A DNA stretch of 9,070 bases from an uncultured Magnetococcales bacterium (GCA_903913345.1 CAIWLA010000284.1:1-9070), one strand, 5' to 3'. Shown: positions 1 to 7,638, numbered from the stretch's first letter. The notes: generated by a model not told the origin, from the sequence alone. Translations and numbers: made by a program.

Positions 1-845
1 CCAACTGTCGGAGCAGATGACCAGGCAGTGCCAGTTGGGGAGCCGGTGCGGATCTGGTTATACAGGTCAGGGTTCTTCCACTTCACAAGCAGATCGAATT
101 CCAGTCGGCGCTGAACGGGGGTCACATCATAGATGAATGGATCGCCATAGATACGTTCCTGTTTCAGATCGAGCGGGACATTCACGAAGTTGACACTGGC
201 CTGAACAACCGGTAGTTCAACCAGACCGGAGCCGGTATTGAACTTGATGTAACCATCCACGGCGCAAGCGATCGGGATGGATTCCCAACTTTCAAAATCG
301 TTGGCATATGTCCAGAGATTTGGAGCAAGATCATGCGCGAAAGCGCGGCCAATCACATCCACACGGGCGTTGATCGGGCCGTTATTGGGCAGAGTGACAT
401 TCAGGTTGACGATCTTGCAATCGGTGAACACTTCACCCAGGTCTGTAGCGGTTGTTCCATCTGAGGGTGGGATGTACTTGCGAAAACTCATGTACGGCAC
501 AAATGAGGGGTCTGATGCCTTCAGCTTGAATGTGTGGTTGTACATGCCGGTGATGCCATCCTGAAGCGAGGCAACATCACCCATTGCGCCATACAGCAGC
601 CAGCCGAGAGTATCTTCCAACCGGGGCTGGAGAGTCAGACCACCTTGAACAATCGGGCCGGACTTATAGGGAAAGGTCGGGACTGGAATACCACCCACTT
701 CGGGCTGCCCCTCTTCCACCGGGTCATTGACAGCCAAATCCACCAATGTTGCTCGATGCCGATACCACACAGGCGTAGTCGGGAGTACGCCTTTTGAAAC
801 CTGTGGTGCGAACGATACGATTCCCGCATTTGAAGTGATCGTCAT
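1..845 (-). CDS. Major tail (tail tube) protein, N-terminal part
   Basis: The reading frame opens at the ATG at 845-843 and runs without a stop to the window edge, giving 281 codons; the C-terminus lies outside. The protein begins MTITSNAGIVSFAPQVSKG and continues through alternating short beta-like stretches, with segments such as IVQGGLTLQPRLEDTLGWLL and later LDLKQERIYGDPFIYDVTPV. This style is typical of phage tail tube subunits, which stack as hexameric rings to form the channel for DNA. The Shine-Dalgarno AAGGAG sits 7 nt before the ATG, a strong signal expected for an abundant virion protein. The gene follows the tail-terminator-like gene by 30 nt, and that spacer shares a repeated cassette with the one before the capsid gene. 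Assignment rests on position after the head-tail connectors, size and sequence style. A different tail structural protein is possible, but a tail role seems likely. Confidence 0.68.
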   Translation of the reverse strand, partial: MTITSNAGIVSFAPQVSKGVLPTTPVWYRHRATLVDLAVNDPVEEGQPEVGGIPVPTFPYKSGPIVQGGLTLQPRLEDTLGWLLYGAMGDVASLQDGITGMYNHTFKLKASDPSFVPYMSFRKYIPPSDGTTATDLGEVFTDCKIVNLNVTLPNNGPINARVDVIGRAFAHDLAPNLWTYANDFESWESIPIACAVDGYIKFNTGSGLVELPVVQASVNFVNVPLDLKQERIYGDPFIYDVTPVQRRLEFDLLVKWKNPDLYNQIRTGSPTGTAWSSAPTV

Positions 846-852
846 TGCAATT

Positions 853-879
853 CTCCTTACTAAAAAAACGAATAATTAC
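853..879 (-). repeat. Repeated intergenic translation cassette, copy before tail tube gene
   Basis: Read on the minus strand, this spacer has GTAATTATTCGT (879-868), which contains the TAA stop of the preceding gene, then a T-run, then AAGGAG (858-853). The same 12-mer at a stop codon, followed by a T-rich tract and AAGGAG, occurs before the major capsid gene at 3615-3587. The two tracts differ by a short insertion. Seen in sequence: the shared 12-mer and order of elements. Inferred: a U-rich plus strong ribosome-binding unit that supports high translation of the two most abundant virion proteins. Confidence 0.6.
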
Positions 880-1433
880 GGGCGGCTCGACAGGTAGGAC
901 ACCATCACCTTGCCGCGAAAGATATAACTGGTGGGAGGGCCGCCGCTCTCAAAAAAGGTGTTACCGTGACAGAACACTTCGACCACTCTTTCACCGAAAT
1001 CGTCTACCAGACCGCTAATATCAACGTTTTCGATGGCCGAGAGCAATCTGGCAAGTGCTATGTAGGCTTGTTTTGTGGCCTCTTCTTCACTGAAGTTCTG
1101 CTGGATGAAATAGCATCCGATGGCAATGGATACTTTTCTGCGCCATAACTGCCCGCCGCCAATTTCTCGTGCCCAGGGAAAATCAATTCCGAGATCCTTT
1201 TGCATCCGATATCCGGTGATGATTCCATCCGATTCGGTGGGGTCTTCGTGATCACCACCCTGAATGGCAATATAGATGTTCTGCCGGGTCGGGTCATCCT
1301 GAAATAAACCAATCTTCACAACCTTGGCAATGGTGGGGTCATCCACATCCACATTCGTTTGCAGATGTTCGGTAAGGTGTTCTCTGAGCCTCACCAGGAA
1401 TAAATACCCAATCCCGCTTGTGTTTACCGTCAT
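876..1433 (-). CDS. Tail terminator / head-tail joining protein (putative)
   Basis: This gene encodes 185 residues. Its ATG (1433-1431) overlaps the TGA of the upstream adaptor gene in an ATGA arrangement, suggesting translational coupling. The N-terminus VRLREHLTEHLQTNVDVDDP is helix-like. It is followed by a strand-rich middle (NIYIAIQGG, WRRKVSIAIGCYFI), a helix (EEEATKQAYIALARLLSAI) and a C-terminal strand FRGKVMVSYLS. This helix-then-beta-sheet order and length fit tail terminator or tail completion proteins, which cap the tail tube and join it to the head connector. Its place between the adaptor and tail tube genes supports this. There is no diagnostic motif, so a neck or stopper protein is an alternative. 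The phage role is fairly secure; the exact component is not. Confidence 0.55.
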   Translation of the reverse strand: MTVNTSGIGYLFLVRLREHLTEHLQTNVDVDDPTIAKVVKIGLFQDDPTRQNIYIAIQGGDHEDPTESDGIITGYRMQKDLGIDFPWAREIGGGQLWRRKVSIAIGCYFIQQNFSEEEATKQAYIALARLLSAIENVDISGLVDDFGERVVEVFCHGNTFFESGGPPTSYIFRGKVMVSYLSSRP

Positions 1434-2110
1434 ACGACTCCATGAGGCATGGATGGAAGTCTCTGAGCAGCCATTTCAAACATCCTTTGCAGATAAGTTG
1501 AGGCTTGTAACAGTGGATTGTCGTCCGGAGTACCGGAGTCCACTTTTGTCGCGTACTGCCGGACATTGGCAGTTGCAACGGCTCTTCCGAGTAAACAGTG
1601 CGCGGCGGCAAAGTAGGCAAGTGCCGTAAACGCATAGAACGGTGTTTCGAGTACAGTCGCATCGGTGGTCGGTTTCGCCCAGGTTCCCGCATAGAACATC
1701 TTCGCACCCGCAGTTAGATCAATCTTGTAAGAGAATGAAATACTGCCCTGCGGGTACATGAGAAAAAACGGGGCATCATCATCTGGAATTCGACCGGCCT
1801 CAAACAACTGCATCCGGGGGGCAATTGGATAAATAACAATATCGTTCAGGTGCTGCGTTTTGATGGCCACCCCATCCACCTGAAGAAAATCAGATGGAAG
1901 GGTGAATGTGTAACCATCGGAGGAAGTGTTGAGAGCCTGTATTTGTTTCTTCCAAACCCAGGGCAGGATCGCATCCAGGGAAGCATGAATACCGGCGAGT
2001 AGCGCATCTACTGAATATTGGCTGCCAAATTTCTCTTGACCAACACCGGATGCAACTGTGTCGCCGAGCAACAGGAGTACACGTGCTTTCAAGTCGCTAA
2101 CAGTATTCAT
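1430..2110 (-). CDS. Head-tail adaptor (connector) protein
   Basis: This gene encodes 226 residues. The N-terminal part, MNTVSDLKARVLLLLGD followed by a helix around LLAGIHASLDAILPWVWKK, resembles phage head-tail adaptors, where an N-terminal helical bundle packs against the portal ring. A beta-rich central part follows (YTFTLPSDFLQVDGVAI, ISFSYKID, AKMFYAGTWAKP). The C-terminal part is helical (FYAFTALAYFAAAHCLLGRA, STYLQRMFEMAAQRL). The start at 2110 lies 20 nt downstream of the capsid stop and has a GGGA-containing purine tract (AAAAAGGGACAG) before the ATG. The stop overlaps the next start by 4 nt. Inferred role: extends the portal after DNA packaging and provides a platform for the tail-joining proteins. 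Its position directly after the capsid gene matches this class. The exact family (gp6-like or P22 gp4-like) cannot be fixed by eye. Confidence 0.62.
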   Translation of the reverse strand: MNTVSDLKARVLLLLGDTVASGVGQEKFGSQYSVDALLAGIHASLDAILPWVWKKQIQALNTSSDGYTFTLPSDFLQVDGVAIKTQHLNDIVIYPIAPRMQLFEAGRIPDDDAPFFLMYPQGSISFSYKIDLTAGAKMFYAGTWAKPTTDATVLETPFYAFTALAYFAAAHCLLGRAVATANVRQYATKVDSGTPDDNPLLQASTYLQRMFEMAAQRLPSMPHGVV

Positions 2111-2130
2111 GCTGTCCCTTTTTGCTCGAA

Positions 2131-3576
2131 CTAGGCCTGGTTGATGCCACCCGGCTTGGGGGTGGAAACGGACGAGAAGTGAATTTCAAACAAGTTGGGT
2201 TCCCAAATGTTGAAACCACCCACAAAGTCCCACGAAAACCTGAAAATTGAGTCAAAATCGTCTATGGGCTTCGGTTCATAGAAGCGCAGGGGGCGATTGA
2301 CGTTACCCATGATGCCGCCAACAGAACCCATCACCAGGTTCATGCCAACATGACGGCCTTTGGTAACGTAAGCGTAGGTTGTGCCAGCGCCAGCATCGAT
2401 ATCAACGATGTAGTTCGACATGATCGGGCGGTCAAAGGACAGACGCTTATTGACTGCATCGATTTTCACGATACGGCGCACAACGGTCTTACCGGAAGTC
2501 GGGTCAACGCCATTGGTAACGCCCCAGGCATTTGTCCGGACGAGATGGATGGAAACCTGATCATTCAGGGCGAAGTGACTCATGTCAACATTCGCAACGG
2601 GCGGAGTTGCGCCATCATTCCCGGTGTCAAGCTGGATGTAGTGAGTTACCGCTTTCTGACCGACATACCAGACGCCATCCACCTTTTCAGCTTCAGGGTC
2701 AGGGGAACCATCGCCAGCGGTGATCGGGGAAGTGACCTTTGCCTGGACAACGATTGCGCCGGTATTGTACAGAACAGCCGGGTTGATGCCGTAGCGATCA
2801 GTGGGAGCCTGGATAAAGCGAATGTTCTTGTACTCACCGATTTCATAGCGCAGTTTCATGCCGCTGTATTCGATGGAGGCTTTCCACATGGCGGCATCGG
2901 TCGCATTCGTGGTGTGCAGTGATTCCTGGAAGTCGTAAATCGCGCCAGGGGGAACGATGCAGACCTTGGCCGCAGCGGTATCCCCAGGAATTACTGGAGA
3001 ACCGGTGTAGCCCAGGCGCAGATTCCACGCATTCGCAGCCTCGATGCCGAAGGTATCGCCTGAACCAAGTGCAGCAATACTGGTTTTTCCACCGGCGAAG
3101 GTGTGAAATTCACTCGGCCCGCTCAAATAAGCATTCCGGGACAGGATTTCCATCTTTTTGACAACGTTCTGCCCAAGCAGACCGCGCAAAACAGGCCGCC
3201 AATCGCGGCCACCACCGGTTCCCAATTTCCATTGCTGGAAGATGTTCGATGTTTCGTTGAACTGAACTTTGTCGCCATACCTTGCAACTGAAATCCGACG
3301 AGCGCGGCTGTCCACCCCGAAAGGTTCAGGGATGTACTGCGCGGACATGGCGATTTCATCATTGTTGACATCACCTTCGAGCAGGTCGGTGAACTCCGAG
3401 ATAGGAGCGCCAGTTTGCTGAGAGCGATTGATCCACGAAACAAGTGGTGTGTACACAACTGGCATGGTATTGAATGCAAGATTGACCTCTGCATCCCGAT
3501 CAAGCCAAATGTTTTGGTCGATCACCCCTACGGGATTTCGACTGTAATAAGAGAAAAAATCATCTGGTGCGCCCAT
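2131..3576 (-). CDS. Major capsid protein (HK97-fold, N4-gp56-like)
   Basis: This gene encodes 481 residues, the shell subunit of the icosahedral head. Residues 94-108 (RISVARYGDKVQFNE) look like the strand that leads into the extended loop. Residues 207-220 (IVPPGAIYDFQESL) and 238-258 (SGMKLRYEIGEYKNIRFIQAP) match the pattern I know from N4-gp56-type capsid proteins, in which a 'GE-G-hydrophobic-R' stretch follows a central helix. Residues 278-386 form a probable extra beta domain: an acidic loop at 287-300, then NDQVSIHLVRTN and RRIVKIDAVNKRLSFDRPI. The C-terminal WEPNLFEIHF would close the A-domain sheet. AAGGAG lies 10 nt before the ATG. The gene follows the scaffold gene, as expected for a head operon. 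Identification as the capsid protein is strong from order and size; the subfamily is a recollection of pattern. Confidence 0.83.
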   Translation of the reverse strand: MGAPDDFFSYYSRNPVGVIDQNIWLDRDAEVNLAFNTMPVVYTPLVSWINRSQQTGAPISEFTDLLEGDVNNDEIAMSAQYIPEPFGVDSRARRISVARYGDKVQFNETSNIFQQWKLGTGGGRDWRPVLRGLLGQNVVKKMEILSRNAYLSGPSEFHTFAGGKTSIAALGSGDTFGIEAANAWNLRLGYTGSPVIPGDTAAAKVCIVPPGAIYDFQESLHTTNATDAAMWKASIEYSGMKLRYEIGEYKNIRFIQAPTDRYGINPAVLYNTGAIVVQAKVTSPITAGDGSPDPEAEKVDGVWYVGQKAVTHYIQLDTGNDGATPPVANVDMSHFALNDQVSIHLVRTNAWGVTNGVDPTSGKTVVRRIVKIDAVNKRLSFDRPIMSNYIVDIDAGAGTTYAYVTKGRHVGMNLVMGSVGGIMGNVNRPLRFYEPKPIDDFDSIFRFSWDFVGGFNIWEPNLFEIHFSSVSTPKPGGINQA

Positions 3577-3586
3577 AATTGCATTA

Positions 3587-3615
3587 CTCCTTGAAAAAAT
3601 GAAACGAATAATTAC
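3587..3615 (-). repeat. Repeated intergenic translation cassette, copy before capsid gene
   Basis: On the minus strand GTAATTATTCGT (3615-3604), including the TAA stop of the scaffold gene, is followed by a T-rich tract and AAGGAG (3592-3587). It matches the cassette at 879-853 before the tail tube gene. The element ATTGCA also recurs between each AAGGAG and its start codon. The similarity covers non-coding DNA after two unrelated genes, so it is not explained by protein homology. Confidence 0.6.
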
Positions 3616-4217
3616 TGCGGTACGTCTTGCTTGTTTTTCTCAACCAGGAACTTGGAATACAGCGTTTCGTACTCCTTCATATTTCCAGTTGCCTGGGCCT
3701 GAATAGCCTGCTGGAGATAGGTCTGAGCTGATACGGCTGATGTTTTGGGTTCAGTCGAGACAGGGGTGGCAGCAGGTTTGCCACCGGCCACAAAGTCCTG
3801 CCCATTCGCCTTTGCGAGAGTATTGATCCTCTCGTTGAACTTTGTAAATGAAGCCCGAATTTCCTCTTCCGTACTCCCTTGAGGGAGTAATCCATCCTTC
3901 TCGAATGTGGCGAGTTGAGGAAAATCCATGAGGACGGTAAGACGCGTGGCCCTTGCCTGGAATGGCTCAAGAGTCGTAACCTTGCCCTGTAAATCGGCCA
4001 AACTGACTTCTTTTTGCCCAAGGGTGGCTTTCAGACTCGTGTTTTCGGCCATCAGATTCATCAGGCTGGCCTTCGTGGAGTCGTGTGCCTGTTTCTCTGT
4101 GGTGAGTTGTTCAAGTGCGCCTTGATGCGCACGAGTCGCCTTGTCGCCAGCCTTCAAAGCAGTTTCATACTGCGCCTTATAGTCATCGGTAGCAGTTACA
4201 TCAGGTTCGGTAGGCAT
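3612..4217 (-). CDS. Capsid scaffolding protein (putative)
   Basis: This gene encodes 201 residues. Residues about 10-85 are strongly charged and polar with heptad-like leucines (YETALKAGDKATRAHQGALE, LQGKVTTLEPF) and should form a long helix or coiled coil. A middle segment LMDFPQLATFEKDGLLPQ is of a kind seen in scaffold-like phage proteins. It is followed by a Pro/Ala/Thr-rich linker and a basic C-terminal helix (YSKFLVEKNKQDVPQ), which could bind the capsid subunit. Scaffold proteins guide procapsid assembly and then leave or are degraded. Location between the portal and capsid genes is the usual place. The start at 4217 has AGGAG 10 nt upstream and lies 18 nt after the portal stop. No protease domain is visible, so scaffold rather than a protease fusion is preferred. 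Confidence 0.7.
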   Translation of the reverse strand: MPTEPDVTATDDYKAQYETALKAGDKATRAHQGALEQLTTEKQAHDSTKASLMNLMAENTSLKATLGQKEVSLADLQGKVTTLEPFQARATRLTVLMDFPQLATFEKDGLLPQGSTEEEIRASFTKFNERINTLAKANGQDFVAGGKPAATPVSTEPKTSAVSAQTYLQQAIQAQATGNMKEYETLYSKFLVEKNKQDVPQ

Positions 4218-4235
4218 TGATTAGGTTCTCCTGTT

Positions 4236-5759
4236 TTAGCTTTTGGATTTTGGGTTTGATGCGCTCATGGACGACTTGGCAGCGTTCTCTTTCATGATCA
4301 ACTCTGCCTTTTGTTCCAGCTCATCGTTTATCAGGGTGATCTCATCGTCAATGTCTCGAACATCTTCGAGTAGTTCCAGCATGTGATGTTGAGAACCAAG
4401 ATCATGCTCCCGCCTGATTGCGATTTCCTGCAACAACATTTCACGGTCTTTCCCAATCATGGGCGACCACGAAATAAAAATGTTTATGTCCAGATCTTCC
4501 TGGGTAATTCCGTTTACTCCCTTGATTGCCATTACCTTGAGCGCAATCGTTAATAAACTGCGGAATCCATCCGAGAAGTTCTGCCTTTCCAGCTTTACAT
4601 GACTCAAAAGGGGCCACATACGGGTGGTCAGGGTCAATGAACTGCGCTGAGAGCCTTCATCTTCCCCATCTGCCACAGCCGGGTGGTTGACTTCCCGGCG
4701 ATAGGCATCCATCAATCTTTCATTCCACTCAATCATGGTGGCGGATGCAGATTGTTTCTTCAGTGTTTCCATTGCCGGGTCTGGTTCACCCTGGCCAATA
4801 GACTGTCTGGAACCAAGGTCGTACACCGGCAGCGAGCCAGCCAGCTTCTTTAGCTGCACAGACCCTTTCACATTCTTGATATAAGTCAGGCTGTGGGCAT
4901 CTTCCGAGATGGCATCCCCAATATCTGCCATGCGCAGATTCATTTCCTTGATCAGCCCTTTGACGGTTTCAGTGATCATGCTGTCACCGTAGAACTGAGT
5001 CGTCCGGATGTGGGGAATGTAAACAATCGGGACAACTCCGAACACATTCTTGCCCTGAAGCTTGACCCCTTTCACTTCGAGAACTTTCAGATTGACGCGA
5101 ATGATGTATTCATCTTCAGTCCAGTATTCGGTGTACCAATAAGGCAGGTATTCGCCTTCGTCCACTCCCAGGGCAACCGCTTCATCGTAGGCAATCGGTT
5201 TGACGATCCACGCTTTCTTCAATCGCCAGTTATCCCGGCCGTAAACTTCGCCCAAAAACTCCCTTGGATGAATCGGAGTGAGCCTGACTGTCTTGAGTTC
5301 AGGCAGCCAATCCACCGAGTAAACAGATCCGCCCATGTACTGCGATTCCATCGCGGTATGCTGAAGAACCGAGCCCATATTCGAGTTGAGCATGGTTTGA
5401 GAAAGAATTTTCTCCAGCTCAAGTTCTCGCGGCTTATTTCTCTTCGTTTTCCCAATAACATTTACCTTGATGGGTAAACCCCCAGAATCAACCGACCCAC
5501 CAGACTCCCCCAACAGAACAGTGACGTGTTTTTCTGCGGTTGCCCGAAGAGGATTGATACGAAGCGGATAGAGTTCGACTTTCTTTCCACTGGTTACATC
5601 CACATCAAACTTGATCAACTTTTCCCCGGAGTACCACATTCGTAAATCTTCATAGAGATCAAGCATCTTCTGGTATTCCACATGCGGGAACCCAGGCAGA
5701 GTCTTGAGAAACATCTGTGAAATTGTTACTGCTGATGGAACCCAGGTGTCAGTAAACAT
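4236..5759 (-). CDS. Portal protein
   Basis: This gene encodes 507 residues, the usual length for portals that form the dodecameric ring at one head vertex through which DNA enters and leaves. Recognisable pieces are a helical N-terminal part (EYQKMLDLYEDLRMWYSGE, 28-46) and the stretch 241-287. That stretch reads like the common portal pattern 'P-hydrophobic-xxx...G-S...LIKEMNLRMADI'. Residues 370-408 (SQRSSLTLTTRMWPLLSHVK onward) match the conserved Ser-rich turn followed by a long helix. The C-terminus has an acidic coiled-coil-like region (LLEDVRDIDDEITLINDELE, 463-482) and a Ser/Lys-rich tail. The start has GGAG only 4 nt upstream, directly behind the T-tract of a terminator hairpin. The gene sits between the terminase and scaffold genes. 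Product identity is strong; whether its mRNA comes from upstream read-through or a separate promoter is open. Confidence 0.85.
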   Translation of the reverse strand: MFTDTWVPSAVTISQMFLKTLPGFPHVEYQKMLDLYEDLRMWYSGEKLIKFDVDVTSGKKVELYPLRINPLRATAEKHVTVLLGESGGSVDSGGLPIKVNVIGKTKRNKPRELELEKILSQTMLNSNMGSVLQHTAMESQYMGGSVYSVDWLPELKTVRLTPIHPREFLGEVYGRDNWRLKKAWIVKPIAYDEAVALGVDEGEYLPYWYTEYWTEDEYIIRVNLKVLEVKGVKLQGKNVFGVVPIVYIPHIRTTQFYGDSMITETVKGLIKEMNLRMADIGDAISEDAHSLTYIKNVKGSVQLKKLAGSLPVYDLGSRQSIGQGEPDPAMETLKKQSASATMIEWNERLMDAYRREVNHPAVADGEDEGSQRSSLTLTTRMWPLLSHVKLERQNFSDGFRSLLTIALKVMAIKGVNGITQEDLDINIFISWSPMIGKDREMLLQEIAIRREHDLGSQHHMLELLEDVRDIDDEITLINDELEQKAELIMKENAAKSSMSASNPKSKS

Positions 5760-5767
5760 TTAGCTCC

Positions 5768-5817
5768 AAAAAAAATAAAAAAGGACTTGCCAAGAGAAAA
5801 TTCTCTCGATAAGTCCT
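5768..5817 (-). terminator. Intrinsic terminator, second of a tandem pair, abutting the portal start
   Basis: On the minus strand the arms AGGACTT (5817-5811) and AAGTCCT (5788-5782) pair. Inside them AGAGAA (5806-5801) pairs with TTCTCT (5798-5793), separated by a small internal loop. The stem is followed at once by TTTTTATTTTTTTT (5781-5768), a strong terminator signature. The T-tract ends one base before the GGAG of the portal gene. A functional terminator here would block portal expression, so it is either bypassed or regulated. Confidence 0.75.
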
Positions 5818-5836
5818 AGGGGTGTCTCTAGTGGAT

Positions 5837-5875
5837 AAAAAAGAGCAGCGACAGATTTCAGGTCTGTCCTGCTCT
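5837..5875 (-). terminator. Intrinsic terminator, first of a tandem pair, downstream of terminase
   Basis: The minus strand shows AGAGCAG (5875-5869) pairing with CTGCTCT (5848-5842). Inside, GACAGA (5868-5863) pairs with TCTGTC (5855-5850), with a single unpaired base at 5849 and a 7-nt loop. A T-run (5841-5837, with the last stem base also T) follows. The stem of 13 pairs with GC-rich segments makes this a convincing intrinsic terminator about 130 nt after the terminase stop. On the plus strand there is no long T-run after the stem, so it works best in the minus direction. Confidence 0.75.
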
Positions 5876-5901
5876 AGTTTTATGTCGGTGTTAGCACATA
5901 T

Positions 5902-5930
5902 ATTCTATGTATAAAGTGCGATTATTGCAA
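5902..5930 (-). promoter_or_regulatory. Candidate sigma-70-type promoter upstream of portal
   Basis: On the minus strand TTGCAA (5930-5925) is followed after exactly 17 nt by TAGAAT (5907-5902), four and five matches to the -35 and -10 consensus. Transcription would start near 5895 and make a leader of about 135 nt that contains both terminator hairpins before the portal start codon. This is pattern matching in an AT-rich gap and could be chance. From 6006 to 5931 I see nothing else. Confidence 0.35.
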
Positions 5931-6006
5931 GGGTTCGTGCCGATTCCGGTCGCGTCTGTATGCTGACCTGGCTAAATTGGATGCTTTTACGGTTCTGATG
6001 ATGGAA

Positions 6007-7638
6007 TTATCGCTTAGACCTATCACCGGTGTGCCATCTGGATATAGGAGCCTGATCTCTTTCTCGTCTAATCGTTCCACCAGAGTCGATGTCCAGATAC
6101 TCAGCCTTTTCAGATTGATCGTTATCAGAATCAGCCAGCCCCGCCCAAAATCTACGAATGCCAAATGCAGACATCGCAAAAGCACTGACCACATCCTGCG
6201 GAAGTTTTGAAGCAGATGTATCGCGCGCTGGATCATAACCTGTGATTTGCCTCACGCCTTTCACTGTGGATGGCCAACTCAGCTTCTTATCTTCCATTGC
6301 GATGCGCAAGGATGCCAGGTAGCCCATTTTCTTTGAACCAGAGAAATCCATTCCAGTGATCATCTCGATACTGAAACCTTCCCCACTGATTCTATCCGTT
6401 GTCAACATCTCTGCCAGATACTTCTGGGTCGCCGTGGAATCAATTCCGGCCACAATCGGATGATATTTCCCGGTGAAGTAGACCAGTTTCTCGACAAATG
6501 GTTCGATGCGTCCATGACCATTGCCCCACCAGAAGGCCACCAGACGCGCACCTGTTTTCGGACTGCTCACATCCCATACTGCTAATACTGGCGCATTTCG
6601 AGCAGGAGGAGCCAGAATACCCGGATCTCCGAATACCAAATACTCATGGTCACTGGCGTAGGGTGTTTCAAAATGAACCCATCCGAGATTAGCACCTTCA
6701 ACGATGGTATATCCAGAGATTTTTGCATCGTAAGATGCTTTGATCAGTTCCGCCATTGAATCAGAGCCACATGCCAGAACAGTAGCCCGATCATAAAAGC
6801 CACCTTCCGGGTCAACACGCGCACCCAAAATATAGGCTTCCTGTTTACTTTCAGGGATGACCATGCGCATCGAATCAACCTGATCACCCGTGACATTCTT
6901 GTTGTGCAGGGTGGAAATGGAAATAGATAAAACCTTATCGGGTCTTTTCAATGCCAGGTCAAACAAGTTCCATAAATCCGGGTTATCAATTGGGTTGGAA
7001 ATCAGGGAAAGCCTGCCGATATAGGGTCTGTCATTGATCGTACCGGTAAGGCGAGTCTGTAAGTTTCCCGCGATTTCTGCCAGGTTATCGATACGACCAG
7101 CCTCTTCGATGTTGATCCAGTCACCTCTCCAGGAGAAGATATTCATGGCATCCGCATCGTCCCCCAGGCCAAAGAATTCAAAGGTGCTTTTGTACAGAAC
7201 TTTCCCAACATAAAACCTGAATTCAATATACGGAGTGGGACTCTCACGCATAGTCCAAACAAACTTCTCCAGCAATGTGCCCTGGCAGAAGTTGGAAATC
7301 TCTTTATAGACATACTTCGCCTGGTGGAGTTCCTTGCCAATATTGAGAAACTTGAAATCCGGTGTGGTGAGGGCGTAAACAATTGCTCCAGCAGCCACCC
7401 CAATGGTTTTGCCCGTACCCACACCACCGACAATTACATGCAGTGTTTGAGTGGCCATGCAAGCATTTAGCTGCCATGCACCATCTTCTGTGAAGTTTGC
7501 GTCAAACTGCCAGCCCAACTCTTTCCCCGGCTTGCGACAAAAATAACCAGTAAGCAGGTTCGGGTTGTCCGAACCTGCTTGTAGTAGTCTTACTTCCGCA
7601 TCACTCAACCGGTACGGTTCTTTCTTTCCAGCTTTCAC
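6007..7638 (-). CDS. terL: Terminase large subunit (TerL)
   Basis: This is the packaging motor ATPase and headful or end-cutting nuclease. The chosen GTG start (7638-7636) overlaps the TGA of the preceding gene in GTGA, giving 543 residues. The frame is open upstream to an ATG at 7833, but that part lies under another gene. Visible motifs are Walker A GVGTGKT (72-78), Walker B DWINIEEA with the acidic pair at 178-179, and the coupling motif LISNP (212-216). The RNase H-like nuclease aspartates are in FGDPG (D338), AGID (D400) and QDVVSAFA (D482). This complete set indicates an intact enzyme that docks on the portal encoded downstream. The C-terminal 40 residues are charged and probably flexible. 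Its partner small terminase is not recognisable nearby. A perfect 12-bp hairpin lies in the early coding sequence. Confidence 0.93.
   Translation of the reverse strand: MKAGKKEPYRLSDAEVRLLQAGSDNPNLLTGYFCRKPGKELGWQFDANFTEDGAWQLNACMATQTLHVIVGGVGTGKTIGVAAGAIVYALTTPDFKFLNIGKELHQAKYVYKEISNFCQGTLLEKFVWTMRESPTPYIEFRFYVGKVLYKSTFEFFGLGDDADAMNIFSWRGDWINIEEAGRIDNLAEIAGNLQTRLTGTINDRPYIGRLSLISNPIDNPDLWNLFDLALKRPDKVLSISISTLHNKNVTGDQVDSMRMVIPESKQEAYILGARVDPEGGFYDRATVLACGSDSMAELIKASYDAKISGYTIVEGANLGWVHFETPYASDHEYLVFGDPGILAPPARNAPVLAVWDVSSPKTGARLVAFWWGNGHGRIEPFVEKLVYFTGKYHPIVAGIDSTATQKYLAEMLTTDRISGEGFSIEMITGMDFSGSKKMGYLASLRIAMEDKKLSWPSTVKGVRQITGYDPARDTSASKLPQDVVSAFAMSAFGIRRFWAGLADSDNDQSEKAEYLDIDSGGTIRRERDQAPISRWHTGDRSKR
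7552..7580 (-). repeat. Perfect 12-bp inverted repeat (hairpin) inside terL
   Basis: The arms AAGCAGGTTCGG (7552-7563) and CCGAACCTGCTT (7569-7580) are exact reverse complements around a 5-nt loop. In the terL mRNA the stem starts about 59 nt after the GTG. No T-run follows on either strand, so it is not a standard terminator. It spans codons that read QAGSDNPNLLT. A packaging recognition site, a binding site for a regulator or an mRNA structure are possible; none is proven. Confidence 0.8.

Noticed and set aside
2350..2922. Plus-strand ORF of 190 codons opposite the capsid gene
   Set aside because: It lies wholly antisense to a well-supported capsid gene, shows no recognisable protein pattern and is best explained as a shadow of its codon use.
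4893..5477. Plus-strand ORF of 194 codons opposite the portal gene
   Set aside because: Fully antisense to the portal gene, with no recognisable domain; treated as a shadow frame.
5922..6236. Minus-strand ORF of 104 codons overlapping the end of terL
   Set aside because: Most of it is an alternative frame of terL and it runs into the candidate promoter; no recognisable sequence.
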